47,565 bases of DNA from CAZNFR01 sp964572225 (GTDB lineage Bacteria > Bacteroidota > Bacteroidia > Bacteroidales > GCA-2748055): positions 1-47,565 of the forward strand of contig CAZNFR010000022.1 in assembly GCA_964572225.1 (NCBI GenBank). The letters run 5' to 3'. The position numbers and the translations under genes were made by a program. The first letter of the stretch is position 1; each line of letters opens with the position of its first letter. Positions 26,018-34,079 of this stretch are shown one piece after another. The notes beneath the pieces are model-generated. The model made no database searches and was not told the DNA's origin. It saw only the letters and a list, made by a program, of their open reading frames with translations.

Positions 26018-27535
26018 ATGGCTCAGAAGAAAAAACCAGCAGTGCCTGAAGCGAAACTGAATATGGAATACGGACGGATACCGCCGCAGGCAGTCGATCT
26101 GGAAGAGGCTGTGCTGGGTGCCATAATGCTTGAGAAGGATGCGGTGATTGCCGTGTTGGACATCCTTAAGCCGGAGAGTTTTTATAAGGATGCGCATCAG
26201 AAGATTTACCGGACCATTGTGGATATTTCCATGGCCGAAAAACCGATAGACATTCTCACGGTTACCGAGGAATTAAAAAACAAGGGGGAGCTGGATGAGG
26301 TTGGGGGTCCGGTATATATTACCCAGCTCACCGGGAAGGTTGCCTCCGCGGCTCACCTGGAGTACCACGCCCGTATCGTAGCACAGAAATACATTCAACG
26401 GGAACTGATCAGGGTTACCTCAGAAATCCAGAGCAGAGCTTTCGATGAGAGCAAGGACGTGGATGAGCTGCTGGATTATTCCGAACAGCAACTTTTTGAA
26501 ATCGCCGAGGGAAATATCAAGAAAGAGACTTCCAAGATCAATACCCTGATCAAGGAGGCTATCCACCAAATCCAGGAAGCTTCAAAAAGAGAGGACAGTC
26601 TGAGTGGGGTTCCTTCGGGTTATACCAAGCTGGACAGGATGACTTCCGGATGGCAAAAATCGGATCTTGTGATCCTTGCTGCCCGCCCCTCGATGGGGAA
26701 GACTGCCTTTGTATTGAGTATGGCCAGGAATATGGCTGTTGAGCATAAGCAGCCAGTGGCTATTTTTTCCCTGGAAATGGCCTCCATTCAGCTTGTAAAC
26801 CGGTTAATTGTTGCTGAAACGGAACTGCCTTCAGACAGGATACGGAACGGGCGCCTGGAAGGCTATGAGTGGCAGCAACTGGATTATAAGATCAAGGGAC
26901 TGGTTGAGGCACCTATATACATTGATGACACCCCGGGTATCTCCATATTTGAACTCAGAGCCAAATGCAGGAGACTGAAAAATCTGTATGATGTTCAGAT
27001 TATCATCATCGATTATCTTCAGTTGATGACGGGTCCGCCCGAAGTAAAAGGAAACCGTGAGCAGGAAGTATCCACCATCTCCCGCTCGCTCAAGGGTATT
27101 GCCAAAGAACTCAATGTGCCCATCATTGCCCTTTCCCAGCTTAACCGTTCGGTGGAACTTCGTTCCGGAAATAAAAGACCGGTTCTTTCAGACCTCAGAG
27201 AATCGGGAGCCATTGAACAGGATGCCGATTTGGTATTGTTTATTCATCGGCCGGAAAAATACGGAATCGATCAGGATGATGAAGGAAACTCACTTAGGGG
27301 AATCGCAGAGATCATCGTTGCCAAGCACAGGAACGGGGCCATAGGGGATGTGCAACTGAGGTTCCGGGATGAATTCGCCAAGTTCACCGATCTGGAAGAA
27401 GTGGAACCCATTTTTGATGAATCCGAGGGATCCAGTATGACCCTTAGCTCCAAGATGAATCAGGAAGGGTCCTCCAGAAACGATGAGAATTTTGACCTGG
27501 GAAGCAATACCGGATTTGATGATCAGCCTTTTTAA
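26018..27535 (+). CDS. dnaB: Replicative DNA helicase
   Basis: The 505-residue hexameric helicase unwinds DNA at the replication fork. The N-terminal domain (about 20-125, PPQAVDLEEAVLGAIML) binds primase; a linker leads to the RecA-like motor with Walker A AARPSMGKTA (221-230), Walker B IIIIDYLQLM and the SQLNRSVE motif. The C-terminal ~40 residues are a low-complexity acidic tail typical of the phylum. No intein interrupts it. It is transcribed alone, divergent from ispE. Confidence 0.97.
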   Translation: MAQKKKPAVPEAKLNMEYGRIPPQAVDLEEAVLGAIMLEKDAVIAVLDILKPESFYKDAHQKIYRTIVDISMAEKPIDILTVTEELKNKGELDEVGGPVYITQLTGKVASAAHLEYHARIVAQKYIQRELIRVTSEIQSRAFDESKDVDELLDYSEQQLFEIAEGNIKKETSKINTLIKEAIHQIQEASKREDSLSGVPSGYTKLDRMTSGWQKSDLVILAARPSMGKTAFVLSMARNMAVEHKQPVAIFSLEMASIQLVNRLIVAETELPSDRIRNGRLEGYEWQQLDYKIKGLVEAPIYIDDTPGISIFELRAKCRRLKNLYDVQIIIIDYLQLMTGPPEVKGNREQEVSTISRSLKGIAKELNVPIIALSQLNRSVELRSGNKRPVLSDLRESGAIEQDADLVLFIHRPEKYGIDQDDEGNSLRGIAEIIVAKHRNGAIGDVQLRFRDEFAKFTDLEEVEPIFDESEGSSMTLSSKMNQEGSSRNDENFDLGSNTGFDDQPF

Positions 27536-27539
27536 GGAT

Positions 27540-28232
27540 TTATAAAATCGCTTTCAACTCCAATAAGGTCTTCACCCGGAAATCGGCCGGGGACTCAAAA
27601 TACTTTTCTTCAGGATCGAATAGTATGGTTTGCAGTCCGTAATCTGCAGCTCCGGCAATATCTACTTCAGGGTCATCCCCGATCATAACACATTCTGACT
27701 TCCGGGCATTCAGGGAGTTTACCGCGTAACGGAATATCTCCTGACTGGGTTTGTGGTATCCGATGGTCTCCGAGGTGAACAGTTGCTGAAAATAGGATTC
27801 GAGTCCGCAGTTCTTCAATTTGGATTCCTGAGTAATTTTGAATCCGTTGGTAAGTATATGCAGTTGGTATTTTGGCTGGAGATACTCCAGCACTTCTTTA
27901 GTCCCTTCGAAAAGAATGTTTTTCTGCGGACAGATAAGCAGGTAATCCTCTCCTGCCTTCATAGCCAGGTCAGGGTCCCGGATCTTTTTTTCAGCAAGCG
28001 TAAGTTCAAACCTTTTGGATCTCAGGATCTCCTTGCTGAGCTGTCCTTTCCGGTACCCTGCCCAAAGTCTTTCATTGTGCAGATTATAAATTTCGAAAAA
28101 CTCATTGGGATCACGGAAACCTTTTCCCAGGTCATACTTATGAAATATGTCGGTGAGCGCCGATCTGGCATTGGATTCGAAGTCCCACAGGGTCCTGTCC
28201 AGATCAAAAAAAATATGCCTGATGCCTTTCAT
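27540..28232 (-). CDS. HAD-family hydrolase, YjjG-type nucleotidase
   Basis: The 230-residue protein has all HAD motifs: the nucleophile motif FFDLDRTLWDFE near the N-terminus, ILTNG as motif II, the lysine in YHKPSQEIF and the acidic MIGDDPEVDI as motif IV. It has the helical cap of subfamily I. Similarity in layout to YjjG suggests a 5'-nucleotidase acting on pyrimidine or non-canonical nucleotides, but HAD substrate predictions are weak. Its stop lies 4 bases from the convergent dnaB stop. Confidence 0.85.
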   Translation of the reverse strand: MKGIRHIFFDLDRTLWDFESNARSALTDIFHKYDLGKGFRDPNEFFEIYNLHNERLWAGYRKGQLSKEILRSKRFELTLAEKKIRDPDLAMKAGEDYLLICPQKNILFEGTKEVLEYLQPKYQLHILTNGFKITQESKLKNCGLESYFQQLFTSETIGYHKPSQEIFRYAVNSLNARKSECVMIGDDPEVDIAGAADYGLQTILFDPEEKYFESPADFRVKTLLELKAIL

Positions 28233-28272
28233 GGCCCGAAAATAAGTAAAATTTTTATTGTAATTTCAACGG

Positions 28273-29559
28273 ATGGAATATGTAACACTGTTTGCCGGAA
28301 TGATCCTGGGAGCCGGGATTTGCTACATCCTTGTCAGAAATTCAGGAAAAAGCCGGGAGAGTATTCTCCGGGGCCGTCTTGAAGATCTGAGCAGTCGCCT
28401 GAAAAATCTACAGGACGAAATGAGCATAAAGGAAAGTGCCATTCTGGAGCTGACCCGTGACAGTTCATTTCAAAAAGCTGAAAACAAATCCCTTACCGAG
28501 AAAATACAGGAACAGAAACAGGAATTCCTAAAGCTGAACGAACATTTTAGTACGGAGTTCCGAAACCTTGCCAACGAAATTCTGGAAGAGAAAACCAAAA
28601 AATTTACCGAGCAGAACAAAACCAATCTGGATACCTTACTCAAACCCCTTTCGGAAAAGATTAAGGATTTTGAGAAAAAGGTGGAAGAGACCTATGATAA
28701 GGAATCCAAGCAGAGATTTCACCTTAGTGAAGAGGTGAAAAAACTGGCCGAACTCAATAAAATCATCAGTGAGGAAGCGAGTAATCTTACCAGGGCGCTT
28801 AAGGCCGATTCAAAGACCCAGGGAAACTGGGGTGAGATGATTCTGGAGAGCATCCTGGAAAAATCCGGTCTTTCAAAAGGTAGGGAGTATCATGTACAGC
28901 AGACATTTAAAGATGAGGAGGGAAACGATATCCGTCCGGATGTAATCATTGAGTATCCCGGACAACGATATGTGGTGGTTGACTCCAAGGTTTCCCTAAG
29001 CGCTTTTGAACGCTATGCAAGTGCGGTGGAAGAAGAGGAAAAGGCCAGGGCCTTGAAAGAACATCTTCAGTCGGTGAAGAATCATGTGAACGGTCTTTCA
29101 GCAAAAGCCTATCAGGAGATCTATGGGATGAAGAGTCTCGATTTTATCATGCTTTTTATGCCGGTTGAACCCGCCTATATGCTGGCCGTGCAGCAGGATC
29201 CCGAATTATGGAACTTTGCCTACAATAAGCGAATATTGATCATCGGTCCCACCAATCTGATTGCAGCACTGAAAATGATATCCAGCCTCTGGCAGCAGGA
29301 ATACCAGAACCGGAATGCCAGAGAGATTGCAAAAAAGAGCAGTGACCTCCTCGATAAGTTCTATAACCTGCTAAAAGACCTCGAGGATCTCGGTTCGAAA
29401 CTGAGATCCACGAGGTCGAGTTATGATGAGATTGTTAAGAAGCTGTCGAGCGGAAAGGGAAATCTGATTAAGAGGGCGAAAGATATTGAAGAACTGGGAG
29501 CAAAGTCGGTGAAAACAATCCCCCGGACCTTCGAGGAGGACCTGGGAGAGGAGGATTAA
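28273..29559 (+). CDS. rmuC: RmuC-family DNA recombination protein
   Basis: The 428-residue protein begins with a short membrane-anchor-like helix (YVTLFAGMILGAGICYILV), followed by a long coiled coil (about 25-160) and the conserved RmuC nuclease-like core: GNWGEMILESILEKSG, YVVVDSKVSLSAFERY and IMLFMPVEPAYMLA. RmuC limits inversions at short repeats in E. coli and is related to PD-(D/E)xK nucleases. It lies divergent from the HAD gene. Its stop shares TTAA with the stop of the convergent gene. Confidence 0.92.
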   Translation: MEYVTLFAGMILGAGICYILVRNSGKSRESILRGRLEDLSSRLKNLQDEMSIKESAILELTRDSSFQKAENKSLTEKIQEQKQEFLKLNEHFSTEFRNLANEILEEKTKKFTEQNKTNLDTLLKPLSEKIKDFEKKVEETYDKESKQRFHLSEEVKKLAELNKIISEEASNLTRALKADSKTQGNWGEMILESILEKSGLSKGREYHVQQTFKDEEGNDIRPDVIIEYPGQRYVVVDSKVSLSAFERYASAVEEEEKARALKEHLQSVKNHVNGLSAKAYQEIYGMKSLDFIMLFMPVEPAYMLAVQQDPELWNFAYNKRILIIGPTNLIAALKMISSLWQQEYQNRNAREIAKKSSDLLDKFYNLLKDLEDLGSKLRSTRSSYDEIVKKLSSGKGNLIKRAKDIEELGAKSVKTIPRTFEEDLGEED

Positions 29560-29999
29560 TTGCAGCTGCAGAGATTCCAGTTGCGGGGATTAGTCATCCA
29601 GTTTTCCATGACCAGTTCCTTATCGTGATTCTCCACCCAGTCGGTTTCAAGCATCCAGCCTTCAAGTTCAAGTTCTGACTCGAGAACCATTTCAGTTTCG
29701 CTTTCGATGCTGAAGGTTTCAGCGTTTTCACCTACCGATACCGAATCGATGCTTTTTGACCACTTATCGAGATCCATCATCCAGCTTTCAAATTCAATTT
29801 CATTTTCGAGAGAAAGGTATCGATAATCTTTAACCGCTTCCATAACTTCTTCTGCGTTTACCAGCAGTTTGGCCTGAATAGTGCCCAGATCGGTTTTGAT
29901 TGAGTTCATTTGGGACATTGCCGGAGTGGCGGTTAAAAAAGCGACTAATAAAAGAAGCATTCCTGTTTTTTTTGCCGGGTTGTTAATGTTTGTTTTCAT
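29556..29999 (-). CDS. Small exported protein with Trp-Met repeat motif
   Basis: I do not recognise a named family. From the ATG at 29999 the protein has 147 residues; an in-frame ATG at 30047 would add 16 residues before a signal peptide and is less likely. Residues 1-30 form a signal peptide (lysines, then MLLLLVAFLTATPAMSQ). The mature part is acidic and holds three copies of a motif E-x-W-M-x(4-6)-W: EFESWMMDLDKW (69-80), ELEGWMLETDW (111-121) and VMENWMTNPRNW (130-141), and ends in CSCN. Such short Trp-Met repeats occur in exported Bacteroidota proteins of unknown function. It is probably periplasmic or surface-exposed. Confidence 0.65.
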   Translation of the reverse strand: MKTNINNPAKKTGMLLLLVAFLTATPAMSQMNSIKTDLGTIQAKLLVNAEEVMEAVKDYRYLSLENEIEFESWMMDLDKWSKSIDSVSVGENAETFSIESETEMVLESELELEGWMLETDWVENHDKELVMENWMTNPRNWNLCSCN

Positions 30000-30247
30000 G
30001 ACTTTGGTTTTTTTGAGTTTCTTTATGTTTTCAGAGAGGTTTATCACATAGCTTGTGCCAAAAAGTATAAGACACTATATATAAATTATATACAACGATT
30101 TCCTTGTTCTCAAGAAAAGTTTAAATATGAACGATTACGGAACAGGAGTGTACGAATCCGCACAAAATAAAGACAAAATTATCTTTTATATGACAAATCG
30201 GGGATGCAGGGGGTCAATCCTTTTGGGAAATCTTTTGGACGTCTGGC

Positions 30248-30922
30248 TTACAGAGATTTACCAGCAAGGATAATGACAAATTCTCCTTTGATGGTGGATT
30301 GCCGGTAGTAGTTAATGACCTCATCGAGGGTTCCCCGGATGGTTTCTTCGTAGATTTTGGTCAATTCTCTGGAAACGGACACCTGCCGGTCGGGGCCAAA
30401 AACTTCGGCGAATTGTTCAAGGCATTTCAGGAGGCGGTGGGTAGATTCGTAAAAGACCAGGGTGCGGGTTTCATCTTCCAGTTCGTTCAGTCTTTTTTGC
30501 CGTCCTTTTTTTTGGGGAAGGAAGCCTTCAAAACAAAACCGGTCGCAGGGGAGTCCGGAGTTAATCAGGGCAGGGAGAAAGGCGGATGGACCTGGAAGGG
30601 TTTCCACTTCGATACCCCTGCGTATGCATTCTCTTACGATGAGGAATCCGGGGTCGGAAATGCCGGGTGTTCCAGCATCGCTGACCAGGGCGATGTTTTT
30701 CCCGGATTCGATCAAGTCGACCAGGGAATCAAGGGTTTTGTGCTCATTGAATTTATGGTAAGCGCGAGTGGTTGTCTGGATATCATATTTTTTAAGCAGC
30801 AATCCGGATTTCCGGGTATCTTCGGCGAGGATGAGGTCTGCATTCTTCAGCACCTCGATGGCTCGGAAGCTTATATCGCTGAGGTTTCCAATGGGTGTAG
30901 GAACCAGGATTAGTTTACTCAT
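30248..30922 (-). CDS. rsmI: 16S rRNA (cytidine-1402-2'-O)-methyltransferase
   Basis: RsmI methylates the ribose of C1402 in the decoding centre. The 224 residues show the tetrapyrrole-methylase fold with LILVPTPIGNLSDISFRA at the N-terminus, LILAEDTRKSGLLL, the SAM-binding ALVSDAGTPGISDPG and PGPSAFLPALINSG. Length is typical for the phylum. It overlaps the 3' end of the upstream partner gene by 8 bases. Confidence 0.96.
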   Translation of the reverse strand: MSKLILVPTPIGNLSDISFRAIEVLKNADLILAEDTRKSGLLLKKYDIQTTTRAYHKFNEHKTLDSLVDLIESGKNIALVSDAGTPGISDPGFLIVRECIRRGIEVETLPGPSAFLPALINSGLPCDRFCFEGFLPQKKGRQKRLNELEDETRTLVFYESTHRLLKCLEQFAEVFGPDRQVSVSRELTKIYEETIRGTLDEVINYYRQSTIKGEFVIILAGKSL

Positions 30923-31511
30923 TTCCGCTGGAAATAAATTTCCTTCTGATAAGATTCAGAAGCTTCTGCACGGCTTCGGTATCCATATCCCAGCCGTAGG
31001 TTTTCACCAGATAATTATAGGCATTGTTAAAATTCTCCGCTTCATCCAGGGTGTTCATGGTTTGCCTGAAGGTTTCCGCATCTCCGGAAAACAGCTCACG
31101 AATAAAGAAAAATTTGTCATTAATCCCGATGGTACCGGCGATACTCTTGATAGGAGAGGCATTGAGGCGTGTGGAAAGGTCGGATTCACGCTTGAATTTC
31201 TCTGCGAGGATCTGCTCATTGCCTTGTACATCGGGGGGTTTGGGGTTGTCCTTAACCGGTTTTTTTTCCGGTTCTTTTTTTTCTTCCTGAACAACCGGTT
31301 TGGTTTCTTTGGCCGGGACGATCTCAGGCTTTTCAGGCTCAGGACTGCTTTCGCGGAACATTAGGAGGATGTCGTACACATTCCTGAGTTTGGAAAGAGC
31401 CAGATCGATTTCTATATCGGGGATACGGGAATAATTTTGAAAATTGGCAACGAGTTTTTCTATATCTTGTATATCTTTAGAAATTAGTTCAAAGGTATTT
31501 TTATAGGCCAT
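30915..31511 (-). CDS. Conserved hypothetical protein coupled to rsmI
   Basis: The 198-residue soluble protein has no signal peptide. Residues 1-50 are helical, 55-95 are a Lys/Glu/Pro-rich low-complexity linker, and 105-198 form a conserved-looking helical domain (SPIKSIAGTIGINDKFFFIRELFSG ... FNNAYNYLVKTYGWDM). The GINDKF-FIRELFxGD pattern recurs in unnamed Bacteroidota proteins as I remember them. The 8-base overlap with rsmI suggests co-translation, but I cannot assign a function. Confidence 0.7.
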   Translation of the reverse strand: MAYKNTFELISKDIQDIEKLVANFQNYSRIPDIEIDLALSKLRNVYDILLMFRESSPEPEKPEIVPAKETKPVVQEEKKEPEKKPVKDNPKPPDVQGNEQILAEKFKRESDLSTRLNASPIKSIAGTIGINDKFFFIRELFSGDAETFRQTMNTLDEAENFNNAYNYLVKTYGWDMDTEAVQKLLNLIRRKFISSGNE

Positions 31512-31548
31512 AGTTGATTGTAAAGGATTTAAGTCCGTGTATGTTACG

Positions 31549-31556
31549 CAAAAATA
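31549..31556 (-). promoter_or_regulatory. -7 promoter element for the rsmI operon
   Basis: TATTTTTG on the minus strand is a perfect TAnnTTTG, placed about 38 bases before the ATG at 31511. No -33 TTTG is found at the expected distance. Confidence 0.4.
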
Positions 31557-31633
31557 ACGAATATATCAGGAATATCTTGTCTATTTTGGTTTGAAAATCC
31601 TTTTGCTAACGAAAACTGTAAACTTCAGCCTGC

Positions 31634-34078
31634 ATGAATCTTACCTCCGATAAAATCCGGAAACTTCTTGATCCTGATATTCACGGCATTCTTTCCATGG
31701 AGGTTCGCCGTATCATGATTGACAGCCGTAAGGTTAAGGATGGGGAGGGTATTCTTTTCGTTGCCATTAGGGGCGAAAGGAACGATGGGCATCATTATCT
31801 CCGGGAGCTTTTTCACAAAGGGGTTCGGGTTTTTATTGTTCAAAAACTTCCTGATACAGAGGAATTTCCGGGGGCTTGTTTTTACAGGGTGGAGGACAGT
31901 TTGAAGGCGCTTCACCGGCTGGCGCGTTATTTTCGTGAGGGTTTTGACAGGAGGCTTACGGGAATAACCGGCAGTAATGGTAAGACCATTATAAAGGAAT
32001 GGTTATTTCAATCCCTTGATCCCTACAGGAAGATTGTAAGGAGTCCCGAAAGTTATAACAGTCAGGTAGGCGTACCTCTTAGTCTCTTTCTCCTTGATCC
32101 TGAATACGAAGAGGCGTTCATTGAAGCGGGAATCTCCAGGCCTGGGGAGATGGAGAAGCTGGAAGAGATGATTCGCCCTGACTGGGGAATTTTCACCAAT
32201 CTGGGGGATGCCCATCAGGATAATTTTGGGAGTTATGAGGAGAAAGCGAAGGAGAAGGCCTGGCTTTTCAGAAATTCTGAGAAGGTGATCTATTGCAGGG
32301 ATCACTCTCATGTTCATCAAGCGATAGCGAGCTTGCCTGAGAATGTGGAGAAGATTTCCTGGGGAAGAAAGAGTAGCTGCAAATACCGTCTGGAACCGAC
32401 TCTTGTGGAGGAGGGAAGTTTCATTCGGGTTACCCGCCCTAAGGAGTTTCGATTTGCAGTACCTTTTTCGGACCCTTCCTCCCTTGAAAATCTTTGTCAT
32501 GTGATCGTTTACCTATTGGAATCAGGGATGGAGGAGGAGGATATTCAGTCATCCCTGAAGGGTCTTGAGCCGGTGGCTATGCGGCAGGAAATGTTGCACG
32601 GTCTGGCGGGATGTATGCTCATCAGTGATACTTACAACTCTGATATTCATTCACTTTCCAATGCGCTTGACTACCTGAATCTGCAGCATCAGGGGAAGGC
32701 GAAAACCCTGATCCTTTCGGACATTTTACAATCGAACAGGGATTCCCGGGAGTTATACCAGGCGGTGGCTGCCATGATCCGGGAGAAGGGCATTTCCCGG
32801 TTTATCGGGATTGGAAGGGAGTTAAGCTTACACAAGGATCTGTTTCCTGAGGATTCCCGGTTTTTTGCGACCACGGAAAGTTTCCTTTCCCAGATTGACG
32901 ACTTGCGGTTTGCCAATGAAGCGATCCTTATCAAGGGGTCTCGTCGATTCAGCTTTGAAAGGATCAGTTCCAGGCTTCAGGAACAGGCGCACCGGACGAG
33001 GCTGGAGATTGATTTTCATTCTATGGTGGAGAATCTCAATTATTATCGATCCCTGCTCGGTCCGGGGGTCAGGACGATGGCCATGGTTAAGGCTTTTTCC
33101 TATGGGAGCGGAGGGTATGAAATTGCGTCCGTACTGGAATACCATAAGGTAGATTCTCTTGCGGTGGCCTTTGCCGATGAGGGAGTGGAGCTTAGGAGAA
33201 AGGGGATAAGGATGCCGGTATTGGTTATGAATCCGGAGGTTAGTGATTTCGATCTGATCACCCGATTTGACCTGGAGCCTGAGTTGTACAATTTGCGCAT
33301 TCTGGAAGCATTCAATCATTATCTGAGGGTGAATGCCATTGCTGGCTACCCTGTGCATATAAAGGCGGATACCGGAATGCACCGGTTAGGATTTGTCCCG
33401 GGGGATTTGGAAAAGCTTGCCAGGATTCTGGATGGAGGATCCCTGGAGGTGGTTTCGGTATTTTCCCATCTTGCCGCGGCCGATGAACCTGCCGAGGATG
33501 CATTTACCCGGGATCAGGTTTCACGATTTCTTGTTTTCTGTGAGAAGCTGAAAGGAACTACCGGAAGGAATTTCCTGAAGCACATTCTTAATTCTGCCGG
33601 TATAGAGAGGTTTCCGGAGTATCAATTCGATATGGTCAGACTGGGTATCGGGCTTTATGGAGTGGGGTTTAGTGAATCGGCTCCTCTGACGGAGATTTCA
33701 ACCTTCAAAACCAGAATAAGCCACATACGGGAGATAGGGGGTGGAGAAACCGTGGGTTATAATCGTGCCGGAAAGCTGAACCGGGTTTCCAGGATTGCTA
33801 CCATTCCTGCGGGGTATGCCGATGGGATTCCCCGGTCTCTGAGTCGGGGAGTTGGTAAATTTATGATTAATCACCATCTTGCAGCCGTTACCGGAAATGT
33901 TTGCATGGACATGACCATGCTTGATGTTACAGATATACCGGCAAAAGAGGGAGATGAGGTTATTATTTTCGGGAGGGAGCATTCGGTTCGGAGAATGGCG
34001 GAGATGGCGGGAACCATTCCTTATGAAATACTGACTTCCGTATCCCGAAGGGTCAAACGAGTTTATATTCAGGAATAA
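31634..34078 (+). CDS. Bifunctional MurF ligase / alanine racemase
   Basis: The 814-residue protein fuses two peptidoglycan enzymes. Residues 1-450 are MurF (UDP-MurNAc-tripeptide:D-Ala-D-Ala ligase) with the ATP loop GITGSNGKT (110-118), EAGISRPGEM and DTYNSD. Residues ~455-814 are a PLP-dependent alanine racemase with the PLP lysine Lys486 in MVKAFSYGSG, the catalytic Tyr709 in GYNRAGKL and PAGYADGIPRSLSRG. One chain can thus make D-alanine and, after Ddl dimerises it, add the dimer to the precursor. This fusion is common in Bacteroidota. It is followed after 1 base by the glycosyltransferase fusion. Confidence 0.95.
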   Translation: MNLTSDKIRKLLDPDIHGILSMEVRRIMIDSRKVKDGEGILFVAIRGERNDGHHYLRELFHKGVRVFIVQKLPDTEEFPGACFYRVEDSLKALHRLARYFREGFDRRLTGITGSNGKTIIKEWLFQSLDPYRKIVRSPESYNSQVGVPLSLFLLDPEYEEAFIEAGISRPGEMEKLEEMIRPDWGIFTNLGDAHQDNFGSYEEKAKEKAWLFRNSEKVIYCRDHSHVHQAIASLPENVEKISWGRKSSCKYRLEPTLVEEGSFIRVTRPKEFRFAVPFSDPSSLENLCHVIVYLLESGMEEEDIQSSLKGLEPVAMRQEMLHGLAGCMLISDTYNSDIHSLSNALDYLNLQHQGKAKTLILSDILQSNRDSRELYQAVAAMIREKGISRFIGIGRELSLHKDLFPEDSRFFATTESFLSQIDDLRFANEAILIKGSRRFSFERISSRLQEQAHRTRLEIDFHSMVENLNYYRSLLGPGVRTMAMVKAFSYGSGGYEIASVLEYHKVDSLAVAFADEGVELRRKGIRMPVLVMNPEVSDFDLITRFDLEPELYNLRILEAFNHYLRVNAIAGYPVHIKADTGMHRLGFVPGDLEKLARILDGGSLEVVSVFSHLAAADEPAEDAFTRDQVSRFLVFCEKLKGTTGRNFLKHILNSAGIERFPEYQFDMVRLGIGLYGVGFSESAPLTEISTFKTRISHIREIGGGETVGYNRAGKLNRVSRIATIPAGYADGIPRSLSRGVGKFMINHHLAAVTGNVCMDMTMLDVTDIPAKEGDEVIIFGREHSVRRMAEMAGTIPYEILTSVSRRVKRVYIQE

Positions 34079-34079
34079 T

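Noticed and set aside
30127..30273. A 48-codon open frame on the plus strand starting at an ATG in the gap after rsmI
   Set aside because: Its peptide matches nothing I know, it overlaps the 3' end of rsmI, and no promoter precedes it.
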